This document shows positions 7,759 to 16,499 of a DNA stretch of 46,021 bases, piece by piece. The notes under the pieces were generated by a model. That model was not told the origin of the DNA. It did no database searches and worked only from the letters and a program-made list of their open reading frames with translations. Source of the stretch: an uncultured Acetatifactor sp. (GTDB lineage Bacteria; Bacillota; Clostridia; Lachnospirales; Lachnospiraceae). The position numbers were made by a program, and so were the translations under genes. Each line of letters begins with the position of its first letter. The first letter of the stretch is position 1. The stretch spans positions 1 through 46,021 of the forward strand of contig CAJUSI010000043.1 of assembly GCA_910589035.1 (NCBI GenBank), written 5' to 3'.

Positions 7759-8649
7759 TCACTCCCGTTCCCCCGGGCTCCGACATATGAGCTTTAGCAG
7801 GAAATTGATCAGAAAGGTGAAAAGAATCAGGACACAGCCGATGCCGAAAGCCATCCCGTATTCCCCGTTCTGCATCTGCAGGTAGAGTTCAACCGTCAGC
7901 GTCCCTCCGGATGCGAAAATTTTACGGATAAGCTTCCCCAGGCTTTCCCCCACATTTCTCCCGGGCCCCGGCAGCATTCCGGCACTGCCGGCCGTGAACA
8001 GCAGCGCTGCCGACTCTCCCATAATGCGCCCCACTGCCAGAAGGATGCCGGTCAGAATCCCGGGTCTGGCCGCCGGGAGCAGAATGGTCCTGATCAGATA
8101 CCACCTGCCCGCCCCCATTCCCAGCGCTCCCTGGCGGTAGCTCTCCGGCACCGCACGAAGCGCCGTCTGGGTATTTCTTACGATCAGGGGCAGTACCATC
8201 AGGGACAATGTCAGGGAACCGCTCAGCAGAGAATATCCAAGTCCCAATACATTGCCGAAGAAAACCATGCCGAACAGCCCGAAGATGACGGAGGGAATCC
8301 CCGCCAGGATCTGAACGGCAAATTCAATCAGCCGCACCGTCCGGCCCCTTCCGGCATATTCATTCAGATAAACTCCGGCTCCCACCCCCGCAGGAACAGC
8401 CGTCAGCAGAGTGAGGAATATGATATACAGCGTATTCACAAGGTTTCCGCCGATCCCCCTGGTCCCTTTTAAGTAGCTGGTGACAGAGGTAAAAAAGGAG
8501 GGGCTCAGCACGGGAAATCCTCTGAAAAACACATACCCGATCATGCCCAGCAGCAAAAACAGGGACAGATAGGAAGCTCCGTAAATTGCCGCCAGGGAAA
8601 AAAGCTCCCACGGTCTTCTCTTTTTCTCATATAAGCTTGCTCTATTCAT
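7759..8649 (-). CDS. pstA: Phosphate ABC transporter permease PstA
   Basis: A 296-residue integral membrane permease with about six hydrophobic segments. The inner-loop EAA-type motif is ESYRQGALGMGAGRWYLIRTILLPAARPGI, followed by GRIMGESAAL. IPSVIFGLFGM and LNEYAGRGRTVRLI are family hallmarks. Its start overlaps the end of pstC by 8 nt (8642-8649), indicating translational coupling within pstSCAB. Confidence 0.95.
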   Translation of the reverse strand: MNRASLYEKKRRPWELFSLAAIYGASYLSLFLLLGMIGYVFFRGFPVLSPSFFTSVTSYLKGTRGIGGNLVNTLYIIFLTLLTAVPAGVGAGVYLNEYAGRGRTVRLIEFAVQILAGIPSVIFGLFGMVFFGNVLGLGYSLLSGSLTLSLMVLPLIVRNTQTALRAVPESYRQGALGMGAGRWYLIRTILLPAARPGILTGILLAVGRIMGESAALLFTAGSAGMLPGPGRNVGESLGKLIRKIFASGGTLTVELYLQMQNGEYGMAFGIGCVLILFTFLINFLLKLICRSPGERE

Positions 8650-9559
8650 TCTCCCACCTTTCTGCCCTCTTTCTCAGGATTCCGTCCACAGCCAGATTGA
8701 CCAGCATAATGAAGACAAAAAGCACCAGGCCAATGGTGAACAGCACCTGTCTGTGCAGGCCGTGGGCATACCCCATCTCGCTCACAAGGGCTGTGGTAAG
8801 AAAACGTACCGATTGGAAGGGAAACGGCGGATTGACGCATCCTCCGGATACCAGGGTAATGGCCATAGCCTCCCCCATGGCTCTGCCGAGTCCCAATACC
8901 ACAGCCGTTGCTATGCCGGGGGCCGCCCCCGGAAGCAGAGAACAGAAAACCGTCTGGATTCTGGTTGCCCCCAGCGCCATGGAGGCCTCCCGGATCCCCG
9001 GATTCACCGCCCGAAGAGAGGATTCGCTGATATTGATGACCGTGGGCAGTATCATCACCGCCAGCACCAGCGCGGCGGAGAGCAGATTGGCGCCCCCGGT
9101 AAACCTGTGGGTGTCGGAATCCGCAAAGACCGCCCGCTCCAGGCGGTACATCAGGGGATTGAGCAGATAAATCCCCAGCAGACCGTAGATTACAGAGGGA
9201 ATTCCCGCCAGCACCTCCACCGCGGATTTCACCGCCCATGCCTGTCTTCTGCCCGACAGCTCGGCCAGATACACGGCTGTGAGGACTCCCACAGGCACTC
9301 CGATCATCGCGGCCATGAAGGTTCCTATAAGAGATGTCAGTATAATATACAAAATCCCGAACTCAGGTTCCTTTCCCGTGGGATTCCATGCGGTGCCAAA
9401 CAGAATTCCGGACAGTCCGATCCTGCGGATTGCCGGGATTCCGCTCACTATCATATAAAAGGTGACAGCGGCTACAGCCAGAATACAGAGTGTGCCGCAG
9501 AAAGTAAAGAGCATCTGCGCCGCTTCCTCAGCAAGCGTACTTTTTTCCCTCTGTTTCAT
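8642..9559 (-). CDS. pstC: Phosphate ABC transporter permease PstC
   Basis: A 305-residue permease partner of PstA. Characteristic segments include FGTAWNPTGKEPEFGIL, GVLTAVYLAEL, IPSVIYGLLGIY, the EAA loop NPGIREASMALGATRIQTVF and LGRAMGEAMAI. The frame is open to 9625, but I place the start at 9559 (MKQREKS), where GGGAGGG lies 5-6 nt upstream. It follows pstS by 134 nt. Confidence 0.94.
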   Translation of the reverse strand: MKQREKSTLAEEAAQMLFTFCGTLCILAVAAVTFYMIVSGIPAIRRIGLSGILFGTAWNPTGKEPEFGILYIILTSLIGTFMAAMIGVPVGVLTAVYLAELSGRRQAWAVKSAVEVLAGIPSVIYGLLGIYLLNPLMYRLERAVFADSDTHRFTGGANLLSAALVLAVMILPTVINISESSLRAVNPGIREASMALGATRIQTVFCSLLPGAAPGIATAVVLGLGRAMGEAMAITLVSGGCVNPPFPFQSVRFLTTALVSEMGYAHGLHRQVLFTIGLVLFVFIMLVNLAVDGILRKRAERWENE

Positions 9560-9693
9560 TTTTACCCTCCCTGTCTGCTCCCCCTGCGCATTCCAGAAGG
9601 CCTGCCTGAGCGCCTTATTGCGCATACTCTCAGTCTGTGCTTATGAGCCTTCTTACTCTCTGTCCGGTATTTCATATGCCATACCGCTCCTTT

Positions 9694-10620
9694 TTATCTC
9701 ATGTCTTCTTCCCCTTGCCATTCGCTGTGTAGATTGCCTTTGGACGGAATTTTGATAACTCCTGCCTCCTCTGCCGCCTTCCGCCCTTCTTCGCCGTACA
9801 CATAGTCAAACCATGCCGTCACCAACCTGTTCTGACTTGTCAGCTCCCCTTTTGTAACCATGCTCAAGGGCCTGCAGAGCGGATAGTCGCCTGATTTTAC
9901 TGTTTCGGCACCGGGCGGCACGCCGTCCAGGGCAAGTACCTTGACTGTATGCCCCTGTGTCCCTCCCCATACCGCATCAAAGGATACATAGCCTATGGCG
10001 CCGGGGGTGGCGGCAACCCTGGCCATCACCGCTCCCGTGCTGTCCAGCTCGTTTGCATATGTACACCGGTTCTCTATCCCCAGCAATCCCTCAAATGCGC
10101 TCCTGGTGCCGGAAACTGTCTCCCGCCCCACCGTCACAATGGGAATATCCTCCCCTCCCACCCAGGCCCAGCTGGTGATCTCGCCGGTATAAATGCCGGC
10201 AAGCTGTTCCTCCGTAAGACTGTCAACGGGATTACCGGAATCCACACATACGGCAATTCCGTCCAGACCCACCCTGTTTTCCACAATGCCGCGGGCTCTC
10301 TCCCCCTCAGTCAGGTCTCTGGATACATTTCCGATATCCGCCCTCCCCTCCGCCACGGCTTCCATTCCCGCACTGGTTCCTGTAAACTGTATATTCACGC
10401 TTACATCCGGATATATCTCCATAAAGCCTTCTGCCAGCACACGGGCCAGCTTTTCCATGGAAGAGCTTCCCACGATCTGAAGGGAGCCGGAAAGTCCGGC
10501 GGATCCCTGCGGACATTCCGGCCCGCCTTCCTGTGCCCATAGAATTCTGCTTCCCGCAATACCGGCCAAAACCAGAATGATGCCTGCCATCGACGGAATT
10601 CTGCTTCTTCTGATTTTCAT
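9694..10620 (-). CDS. pstS: Phosphate-binding protein PstS (no lipobox)
   Basis: A 308-residue extracellular phosphate-binding protein. The mature domain starts with LQIVGSSSMEKLARVLAEGF, and FTGTSAGMEAVAEGRADIG and VGRETVSGTRSAF are phosphate-contact regions of the family. The N-terminus has a basic start (MKIRRSR), a hydrophobic core to about residue 29 and a possible signal peptidase I site after ILWA. No Cys-containing lipobox is seen, unlike most Gram-positive PstS proteins. It is the first gene of pstSCAB. The 252-nt leader (10621-10872) contains no clear sigma-A promoter or obvious Pho box by eye. Confidence 0.93.
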   Translation of the reverse strand: MKIRRSRIPSMAGIILVLAGIAGSRILWAQEGGPECPQGSAGLSGSLQIVGSSSMEKLARVLAEGFMEIYPDVSVNIQFTGTSAGMEAVAEGRADIGNVSRDLTEGERARGIVENRVGLDGIAVCVDSGNPVDSLTEEQLAGIYTGEITSWAWVGGEDIPIVTVGRETVSGTRSAFEGLLGIENRCTYANELDSTGAVMARVAATPGAIGYVSFDAVWGGTQGHTVKVLALDGVPPGAETVKSGDYPLCRPLSMVTKGELTSQNRLVTAWFDYVYGEEGRKAAEEAGVIKIPSKGNLHSEWQGEEDMR

Positions 10621-10872
10621 CCATACTTTCCTTCCCGATAAACTCCCAAAATCCCCATTCCTTTTTTCATGGCTCCTCTCTGCTTTCCGTCTTACGGCTT
10701 CCCCATCCTTTACGCAGAACCCGAAACCCGGTATAATCCGCCCGAATTATCCCCATGTTCTGCCGGTCCAAATTTCCATCTGCCTGTATTGGCTTCACTC
10801 AGCGGTGCTGCCGCATCGCCAGAATTTATCCTGCCTTCAATCTGCGGTACCCGCCTCTTTCCCGGCAATGCC

Positions 10873-11406
10873 TTATGCGCTCCAGACCGTTGCAAGAATT
10901 CCTTCCGCTATGGCCCCGGCAATGTCCTCGAATCGCTCGTCAAAGAGCTGATTGTCGGCATCCGTATTTAAGAATCCCGCCTCCACCAGCACCGCCGGCA
11001 TCCGGGTCTGATTCAGCACCACAAAATTAGTCCCCTCATTCACCCCCTGATTCTCAAAGCCCACCTGTTCCAGGCGGGTATTGATATTGGCCGCCAGTCT
11101 GCCTGCTTCCCCGTAGCGGTTATAAACCAGGGACTCCACCCCCGTATACTGATTCGGATAGGGACTGGAATTGCGGTGAATGGACACAAAATAATCCGCC
11201 TGCACCGCATTGGCCTCCCGGGCCCTCTGTGTGGGAGACTTATAAGCATCCTCCGTTCTCGTATAATATACCTCCACACCATTGCGCTCCAGTATCCTCC
11301 CAACTGCCAGAGTCAATGCCAGCACATCGTCCTTCTCCCGCCTGCCGCTGTACACCGCACCCGGATTATTCCCCCCGTGTCCGGCATCCATTACCACCAA
11401 AGCCAT
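10873..11406 (-). CDS. N-acetylmuramoyl-L-alanine amidase (Amidase_3)
   Basis: A 177-residue zinc amidase that cleaves the MurNAc-L-Ala bond of peptidoglycan. The zinc ligands H10 (MDAGHGG), E24 (GRREKD) and H77 (SIHRNSS) and the catalytic E142 (LVEAGFLNTD) are all in place. The frame is open to 11580, but the ATG at 11406 has GGGAGGG 7 nt upstream and begins exactly at the domain. No signal peptide, TM segment or wall-binding domain is present with either start, so it is a bare catalytic domain. It sits between metA and pstS; the 163 nt before it hold no gene. Confidence 0.92.
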   Translation of the reverse strand: MALVVMDAGHGGNNPGAVYSGRREKDDVLALTLAVGRILERNGVEVYYTRTEDAYKSPTQRAREANAVQADYFVSIHRNSSPYPNQYTGVESLVYNRYGEAGRLAANINTRLEQVGFENQGVNEGTNFVVLNQTRMPAVLVEAGFLNTDADNQLFDERFEDIAGAIAEGILATVWSA

Positions 11407-11525
11407 AAAAATACCCTCCCCATACCTTATTACAGGATATGCGGAGGGTCTGTCCCCGGTTCCATATTGTATAAAAATATCTGCGGCAGATTTTATATCA
11501 GGGTTCCTTATCTGTATTTCACCAT

Positions 11526-11560
11526 GCCGCTGCGCCCACAAATATTCCGGCGGCAGCGGC
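11526..11560. other. Inverted repeat just after metA
   Basis: GCCGCTGC (11526-11533) and GCAGCGGC (11553-11560) form an 8-bp GC-rich stem 10 nt beyond the metA stop. There is no U-run on the minus strand, so terminator activity is doubtful; it may attenuate transcription or protect the 3' end. Confidence 0.35.
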
Positions 11561-11569
11561 CCGGAGGGA

Positions 11570-12475
11570 TCATAGCTCATAGGGCGTCACCTGGTACACA
11601 TAATAATTCAGCCAGTTGCTGTAGAGATTATTGCTGTGGGAACGCCATTGAAGCAGGGGTCTGGCCCCGGGATCGTCATCCGGATAATAGTTATAGGGGA
11701 TCTGGATGGGCAGTCCCTTGTTCAAATCCCTGATATATTCATTATTCAGACTGTACCTGTCGTACTCGGGATGGCCTGTGACAAATATCTTCCTGCCGCC
11801 CTCCGCAATCGCCAGATACACCCCTGCCTGGGGGGATTCCGCCAGCACCTTCAATTCGCTGCAGGCATGGATGGCCTCTGAAGGAGTCTCCGTATGGCGG
11901 CTGTGGGGCGCCAGGAAAAAATCGTCAAATCCCCTTACAAGAGGAATCTTCCTGTTCTCCACCCTGTGCTCATATACCCCGAACAGTTTCCGGGGAAGCA
12001 GCTTCTTGTCGATCCCGTAATAATGGTACAGACCTGCCTGCGCCGCCCAGCAGATATGCAGCGTGGAGGTGACATGGGTCCCGGCCCAGTCAAATATCTC
12101 ACAGATTTCCTCCCAGTAATCCACCTGCTCAAAGGGAATGTCCTCCACCGGCGCGCCTGTCACAATCATACCGTCATATTTGTTTCCCTTTATTTCATCC
12201 AATGTAGTGTAAAATTTATTCAGGTGGCTTGCCGATGTGTTCTGGGATACATGGCTCTTCACATTCATAAATGTCACATCCACCTGCAGGGGCGTGTTGG
12301 ACAGAGCGCGCAGAAGCTGCAGCTCCGTATCCTGCTTGACAGGCATATTGTTCAGAATCAGTACATTCAATGGGCGGATGTCCTGATGTATGGCCCGGAG
12401 TTCATCCATGACAAAAATATTCTCGTTTTCCAGTATCTCTTTCGCGGGTAAATCGCTCTGTGTCTTGATCGGCAT
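11570..12475 (-). CDS. metA: Homoserine O-acetyltransferase (MetA family)
   Basis: A 301-residue class-I-glutamine-amidotransferase-like acyltransferase of methionine synthesis. The nucleophile is C142 in LHICWAAQAG and the catalytic His lies in VTGHPEYDRYSL. The residue controlling acyl donor choice, position 111, is Glu here (GAPVEDIPF; the E. coli succinyltransferase has Gly). From published work on the family this predicts acetyl-CoA use. It starts 28 nt after ligA, so it probably shares its transcript. No SAM riboswitch-like leader fits in that gap. Confidence 0.95.
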   Translation of the reverse strand: MPIKTQSDLPAKEILENENIFVMDELRAIHQDIRPLNVLILNNMPVKQDTELQLLRALSNTPLQVDVTFMNVKSHVSQNTSASHLNKFYTTLDEIKGNKYDGMIVTGAPVEDIPFEQVDYWEEICEIFDWAGTHVTSTLHICWAAQAGLYHYYGIDKKLLPRKLFGVYEHRVENRKIPLVRGFDDFFLAPHSRHTETPSEAIHACSELKVLAESPQAGVYLAIAEGGRKIFVTGHPEYDRYSLNNEYIRDLNKGLPIQIPYNYYPDDDPGARPLLQWRSHSNNLYSNWLNYYVYQVTPYEL

Positions 12476-12503
12476 TTCTTCCTCCCTGCCATAATTCCTG
12501 CGC

Positions 12504-14489
12504 TTATGGCTCTATTTCATATTTTTCGATAAAATCTTCCTCGGACAGAATGGGAATCCCCAGCTCCTTCGCCTTCTTATTTTTCGAAGAGGAGGATGCG
12601 GTATCATTATTGATAAGGCAGGTGGTCTTGCCGGTGACACTCCCCGTCACCTTGCCGCCCTTCTGTTCAATAAGCTCCTTCAAATCACTGCGGCTTGAGA
12701 ATCTATTCAGAGACCCCGTAATCACAATGCTTAGGCCCGCCAGCGTCTGGCTGCCCTCCGCCACCTGCGGTATTTCGATCTGCAGCTCCCGCACCAGCCT
12801 CTCCATTCTGCCCAGGTTCCCGGCATCCTGCATATACTCCACAAACGCCGCGGCAATGACCTCCCCCACACCCTCTATGGCGCTTAGGCTCTCCACATCC
12901 GCCTCCTGCATCCGCTTCAGGTCATAGTCGAAATACCGGCAGAGCATCTTCGCATTTGCCGCTCCGATATTGGCGATGCCCAGCCCGTAGATCACTCTGG
13001 GCAGGGTGGTATTCCTGGACCGCTCCACGCTCTCCGTCAGATTCTGATAGGATTTCTCACCGAAGCCCTCCATCTCCACTATCTGCTCCCTGTATCTGTC
13101 CAGATGATAGAGATCGGCAAATTCGTGAAGGAACCCCTGATCTATAAATTTCTCCAGTGTGGCTTCCGAGAGTCCGTCGATATTCATGGCGTCTCTGCTG
13201 ACGAAAAGGGTAAACGCCTTGATCTGCTTGGCCGGGCAGGAATCGTTGTCGCAGTACAGGGACTGTACATCATTCACCTGCCGGATCCGGGTCGGTCCGC
13301 CGCAGACAGGGCATGTATCCGGAATCTCCACAAGCTCCCTCTCCTGCCCCCCGCACTCCTTTTCCGTAAGATTCTCTGCAATCTGAGGAATGATCATATT
13401 GGCCTTGTACACTGTAATCCGGTCCCCCGTGGCCAGCTTCAGCGCCCGGAGGATGCTGACATTATGAACCGAGGCCCTGCTGACCGTCGTCCCCTCCAGC
13501 TCCACCGGCTCAAATATGGCCACCGGATTGATCAGCCCTGTCCGGCTGGCGCTCCACTCGATTTCCAGCAATCTGGTCTCCCGCAGTTCATCCGCCCATT
13601 TAAAGGCAATGGCATTCCTGGGAAACTTTGCCGTCCTTCCCAGGGACTGCCCGTAAGCGATATCGTCATAGGTAAGCACCAGGCCGTCGGAAGGAATGTC
13701 AAAGGTCTCTATCTCCTTCTCAAAATACTCCACGGTATCCAGAATGTTCTCCTCCGTCACCATACGGTGCTCCACCACTTCAAAGCCCTGTCCCTTCAGA
13801 AAGTCGAACTGTCCCATGATGGACTTCCCGAAATCCTCCCGGTTACTGACCAGAGAGAATGCGTAAAACCTGACATTTCTGCGTGCCGTGATTTCATTGT
13901 TCAGCTGGCGCACGGAACCGCTGCAGAGATTTCTGGGGTTCTTATACTTTGCATCTTCATCTTCTATCTCCCGATTGATTTTCTCAAAATCCGAATAGCT
14001 GATGACTGCCTCTCCTCTGACCACAAGCTCCTCCGTAAAGGGAATCGTCATTGGCAGGTTCACAAAGGTTCGGGCATTATTGGTTATCACCTCGCCGATC
14101 TCCCCGTTTCCCCTTGTGACGGCTTTCGAAAGCTTTCCCTCCCGGTATGTCAGCACTATGGTCAGTCCGTCCAGCTTCCAGCTCAGGACGGCTTCGTGTC
14201 CTTCCAGCCAGTCCCTGAGCTCCTCCCTGCTCTTGGTCTTATCCAGAGAAAGCATGGGGCTTTCATGCCTTTCCTTCGGCAGCTCCTCCACCACCTCGTA
14301 GCCCACGTTCACCGTAGGACTGTTGGCCAGGACCATGCCTGTCTCCCGCTCCAGATCCCGGAGCTCGTCGTATAGGGCATCGTATTCCCGGTTACTCATG
14401 ATCTCCCTGTCCTGGGCGTAGTATGCTTTGGAGGCCCGGTTCAGGGTCTCCACCAGATATCTGATTCGTTCCACTTTTTCAGACTGCAT
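12504..14489 (-). CDS. ligA: NAD-dependent DNA ligase LigA
   Basis: A 661-residue DNA ligase that seals nicks in replication and repair. In order: the N-terminal NMN-binding domain with YYAQDREIMSNREYDALYDEL, the adenylation domain with K105 in the KLDG motif, an OB fold, the zinc finger CPVCGG...CDNDSCPAKQ, a helix-hairpin-helix region, and a C-terminal BRCT domain beginning near LAGLSIVITGSL. Length matches typical LigA. The sequence is rather divergent in places (HESPMLSLDKTKS instead of the usual PMLSLDNAF), which may mean a second-type LigA paralogue. Confidence 0.95.
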   Translation of the reverse strand: MQSEKVERIRYLVETLNRASKAYYAQDREIMSNREYDALYDELRDLERETGMVLANSPTVNVGYEVVEELPKERHESPMLSLDKTKSREELRDWLEGHEAVLSWKLDGLTIVLTYREGKLSKAVTRGNGEIGEVITNNARTFVNLPMTIPFTEELVVRGEAVISYSDFEKINREIEDEDAKYKNPRNLCSGSVRQLNNEITARRNVRFYAFSLVSNREDFGKSIMGQFDFLKGQGFEVVEHRMVTEENILDTVEYFEKEIETFDIPSDGLVLTYDDIAYGQSLGRTAKFPRNAIAFKWADELRETRLLEIEWSASRTGLINPVAIFEPVELEGTTVSRASVHNVSILRALKLATGDRITVYKANMIIPQIAENLTEKECGGQERELVEIPDTCPVCGGPTRIRQVNDVQSLYCDNDSCPAKQIKAFTLFVSRDAMNIDGLSEATLEKFIDQGFLHEFADLYHLDRYREQIVEMEGFGEKSYQNLTESVERSRNTTLPRVIYGLGIANIGAANAKMLCRYFDYDLKRMQEADVESLSAIEGVGEVIAAAFVEYMQDAGNLGRMERLVRELQIEIPQVAEGSQTLAGLSIVITGSLNRFSSRSDLKELIEQKGGKVTGSVTGKTTCLINNDTASSSSKNKKAKELGIPILSEEDFIEKYEIEP

Positions 14490-14533
14490 TTTTTAACCTC
14501 TTTGCTGCATTTATAAATTTCTGCGGCTTCTTA

Positions 14534-14700
14534 CCGCTTCCGTCTCCGTCCAATGATGGACTTCCTGTAAAATCCTAAGGCTGCTGTAGCTTTTGCCGCT
14601 TCCCTCTCCGTCCAATGATGGACTTTCTGTAAAATCCTAAGGTGCCTGTAGCTTTCTGCCGCTTCCCTCTCCGTCCGGCGGCGGGCTTTCCTGCCTGTTC
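14534..14700. repeat. ~63-bp tandem repeat at the 3' end of rluF
   Basis: Units begin at about 14534, 14596 and 14659 (core CCGCTTCCCTCTCCGTCC on the plus strand). The unit at 14659 lies inside the rluF coding end; the two others lie beyond its stop and carry an altered copy of the same gene tail, including the TAG. The two outer units contain GTCCATCATTGGAC, a small hairpin. This fills the rluF-ligA gap (14490-14636). Confidence 0.85.
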
Positions 14701-15419
14701 ATAAAGCGGGACAGGCCGCACTCCCTGTACAGCCGGCGCAGCTCTTCCTCCCCCAGCTCCCTGTATTCTCCGGGTTTTAAATCCCCCAGGGTAACATGCA
14801 TCACCCGCACGCGCTTCAGATGCCTTACCCGATAGCCGCATGCCGCGCACATTCTCTTGATCTGGCGGTTCATCCCCTGGGTCAGAATGATCCGAAAGGT
14901 ATCCTTTCCCGTCTTCCATACCCTGCACTCTCTCGTGGTGGCATCCAGCTCTTCCAGGTAAATCCCCCCTGCCATTTTTCGGAGGAATTCCGGCGTGATC
15001 TCCTTATCCGCCTTGACCAGGTACTCCTTTTCATGGCGGTTTGCGCCCTTCATCATGGCCTGAATCAGGTCCCCGTCGTTGGAAAGCAGCAGCAGTCCTT
15101 CCGATTCCTTATCCAGACGTCCTGCATAGGTGACTCTCACAGGATACTGCACCAGGTCGAAAATCGTCTTTTCCGCATGAGTATCTCTCTCCGTACAGGT
15201 CACTCCGAAGGGTTTGTAAAAGGCCAGCACCACACTGTCCCGGATACCTGACACCCTCCTGCCCTGTACGATGATCTCATCTCCCTCGCCCACCGTCATG
15301 CCGGGCTGCGCAGGCTCTTCATTGACCAGCACCTCCCCCTGTGCAATCAGCCTGTCTGCCTCCCTCCTGGAGCAGACGCCGCACCGGGCAAGATATTTAT
15401 TCACTCTGAGTTCTTCCAT
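14637..15419 (-). CDS. rluF: 23S rRNA pseudouridine synthase, RluF type
   Basis: A 260-residue RsuA/RluB/RluF-family pseudouridine synthase. An S4 RNA-binding domain (RVNKYLARCGVCSRREADRLI) is followed by the catalytic domain with D103 in AGRLDKESEGLLLLSNDG. GANRHEKEYLV and QGMNRQIKRMCAACGYRV match RluF (modifies U2604 of 23S rRNA) better than RluB. The final 20 residues (SPPPDGEGSGRKLQAP) come from a tandem repeat unit and are not part of the fold. Its start overlaps the end of the RNase H gene by 23 nt. Confidence 0.9.
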   Translation of the reverse strand: MEELRVNKYLARCGVCSRREADRLIAQGEVLVNEEPAQPGMTVGEGDEIIVQGRRVSGIRDSVVLAFYKPFGVTCTERDTHAEKTIFDLVQYPVRVTYAGRLDKESEGLLLLSNDGDLIQAMMKGANRHEKEYLVKADKEITPEFLRKMAGGIYLEELDATTRECRVWKTGKDTFRIILTQGMNRQIKRMCAACGYRVRHLKRVRVMHVTLGDLKPGEYRELGEEELRRLYRECGLSRFMNRQESPPPDGEGSGRKLQAP

Positions 15420-16236
15420 TCTCTACCTCGTCTTCCGCAGCCAGACACCGCATCTCGTCCAGGCTCCGCACTCCGGGAATTCCCTCCCCCTCCTTTATGC
15501 CGGTCCTGGCCAGCTTATCCGCCATCTCATTATAATACACATTGGAATGAGCCGCTACCTTGGTAAAAGAAATTCTTATGCTTTTGCCCCATTCGCGCAT
15601 GGCCCCGGCATATTTGCCGGTCAGTTCCGTCCGGGAACGCCATTCTCCCGTAACCCATTTCTCAATGCCTGCGTAATCATAGCGGATTTCCACATGCCCA
15701 AAACCGTTTCGCATGGCGGTCTTCACGGCATACATGGCCCCCAGCATTTCACCGGTCACATTGCGGTGCCGGAGGGATTGCTCGTTTTCCCCGCTGCCGT
15801 ATTCCGTATATATTCTGCCGTCCGGCAGAAGAAACACGCATCCGAAAGCATATTTTTTCAGAGAATCGTCATAGCTGCCGTCCACATAGGCAAGCAGGGT
15901 TCCCGGTTCCGGAAATTCATCGGGAATTTCTGCCGCCGCTTTCTTACCGGTTCCGGGCTTTCGGGCAGGCCGCTTTCCGGTTCCTGGCTTTCCGATTTCG
16001 GGCTTTTCGGCAGCCGGACTTTTTCCCCCGGGCTTTCCGGTTCCTGACTTTTCGGCAGCCGGCTCTCCGGCACCTGGCTTTCCGGCCCCGAGATAACGCT
16101 CTGCCTCCTCCATGGATGCAAATCCCTTATACTCCGCGCCGGGACAGCCCACCACGGATGCCCTGCATTCCTCCCAGCTGTAAAAAATACCCTTTGTTTT
16201 TCCTTTTTTTACCGCATAATACTTTTTGGCCGCCAT
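15397..16236 (-). CDS. rnhA: RNase HI with N-terminal hybrid-binding domain
   Basis: A 279-residue protein. Residues 1-50 form the caulimovirus-viroplasmin/hybrid-binding domain (KKYYAVKKGKTKGIFYSWEEC...YKGFASMEEAERYL), which grips RNA/DNA hybrids. Residues about 51-105 are a low-complexity Lys/Pro/Gly/Ala linker. The RNase HI catalytic domain follows, with D119 (YVDGS), E163 (EMLGA), D187 (RYDYAG) and D240 (NEMADKLA), so the active site is complete. The start at 16236 is backed by GGGGGAGGAAG. It hydrolyses RNA in hybrids such as R-loops or primers. It overlaps rluF. Confidence 0.92.
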   Translation of the reverse strand: MAAKKYYAVKKGKTKGIFYSWEECRASVVGCPGAEYKGFASMEEAERYLGAGKPGAGEPAAEKSGTGKPGGKSPAAEKPEIGKPGTGKRPARKPGTGKKAAAEIPDEFPEPGTLLAYVDGSYDDSLKKYAFGCVFLLPDGRIYTEYGSGENEQSLRHRNVTGEMLGAMYAVKTAMRNGFGHVEIRYDYAGIEKWVTGEWRSRTELTGKYAGAMREWGKSIRISFTKVAAHSNVYYNEMADKLARTGIKEGEGIPGVRSLDEMRCLAAEDEVENGRTQSE

Positions 16237-16434
16237 CTTCCTCCCCCGAATTCTGTCATACAAAATAGTCACACCGCAATTCCGTGCGCTCCGGCAAATA
16301 TGAAATCGGAATCCGGCACGCCGCGCTTATGTGTCAACATTGTATCACATCCGCCGGGATTTATCCATGAAATATTTTTTTGCTTTATACACGGGCAGAA
16401 CGTGTATTTCTGTTCTTTATTTCGTTATTTCATA

Positions 16435-16489
16435 AACGGGAAAATCCCATATACAGGCCATCGCACCCGTATATGGGATCCCGTTTTTA
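16435..16489 (-). terminator. Strong hairpin after gdhA
   Basis: Directly after the gdhA stop, an outer CGGGA/TCCCG pair encloses an 11-bp inverted repeat ATCCCATATAC/GTATATGGGAT. On the minus strand the stem is followed by CCCGTTTATG, a poor U-run, while on the plus strand it is followed by GTTTTTATAAT. It most likely ends gdhA transcription. The region 16237-16434 has no other feature. Confidence 0.65.
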
Positions 16490-16499
16490 TAATAATACC

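Noticed and set aside
12476..12503. SAM riboswitch or T-box upstream of metA
   Set aside because: Only 28 nt separate ligA and metA, too short for either.
13104..14375. 423-codon open frame on the plus strand
   Set aside because: Shadow of ligA; His/Leu/Gln-rich nonsense composition without domains.
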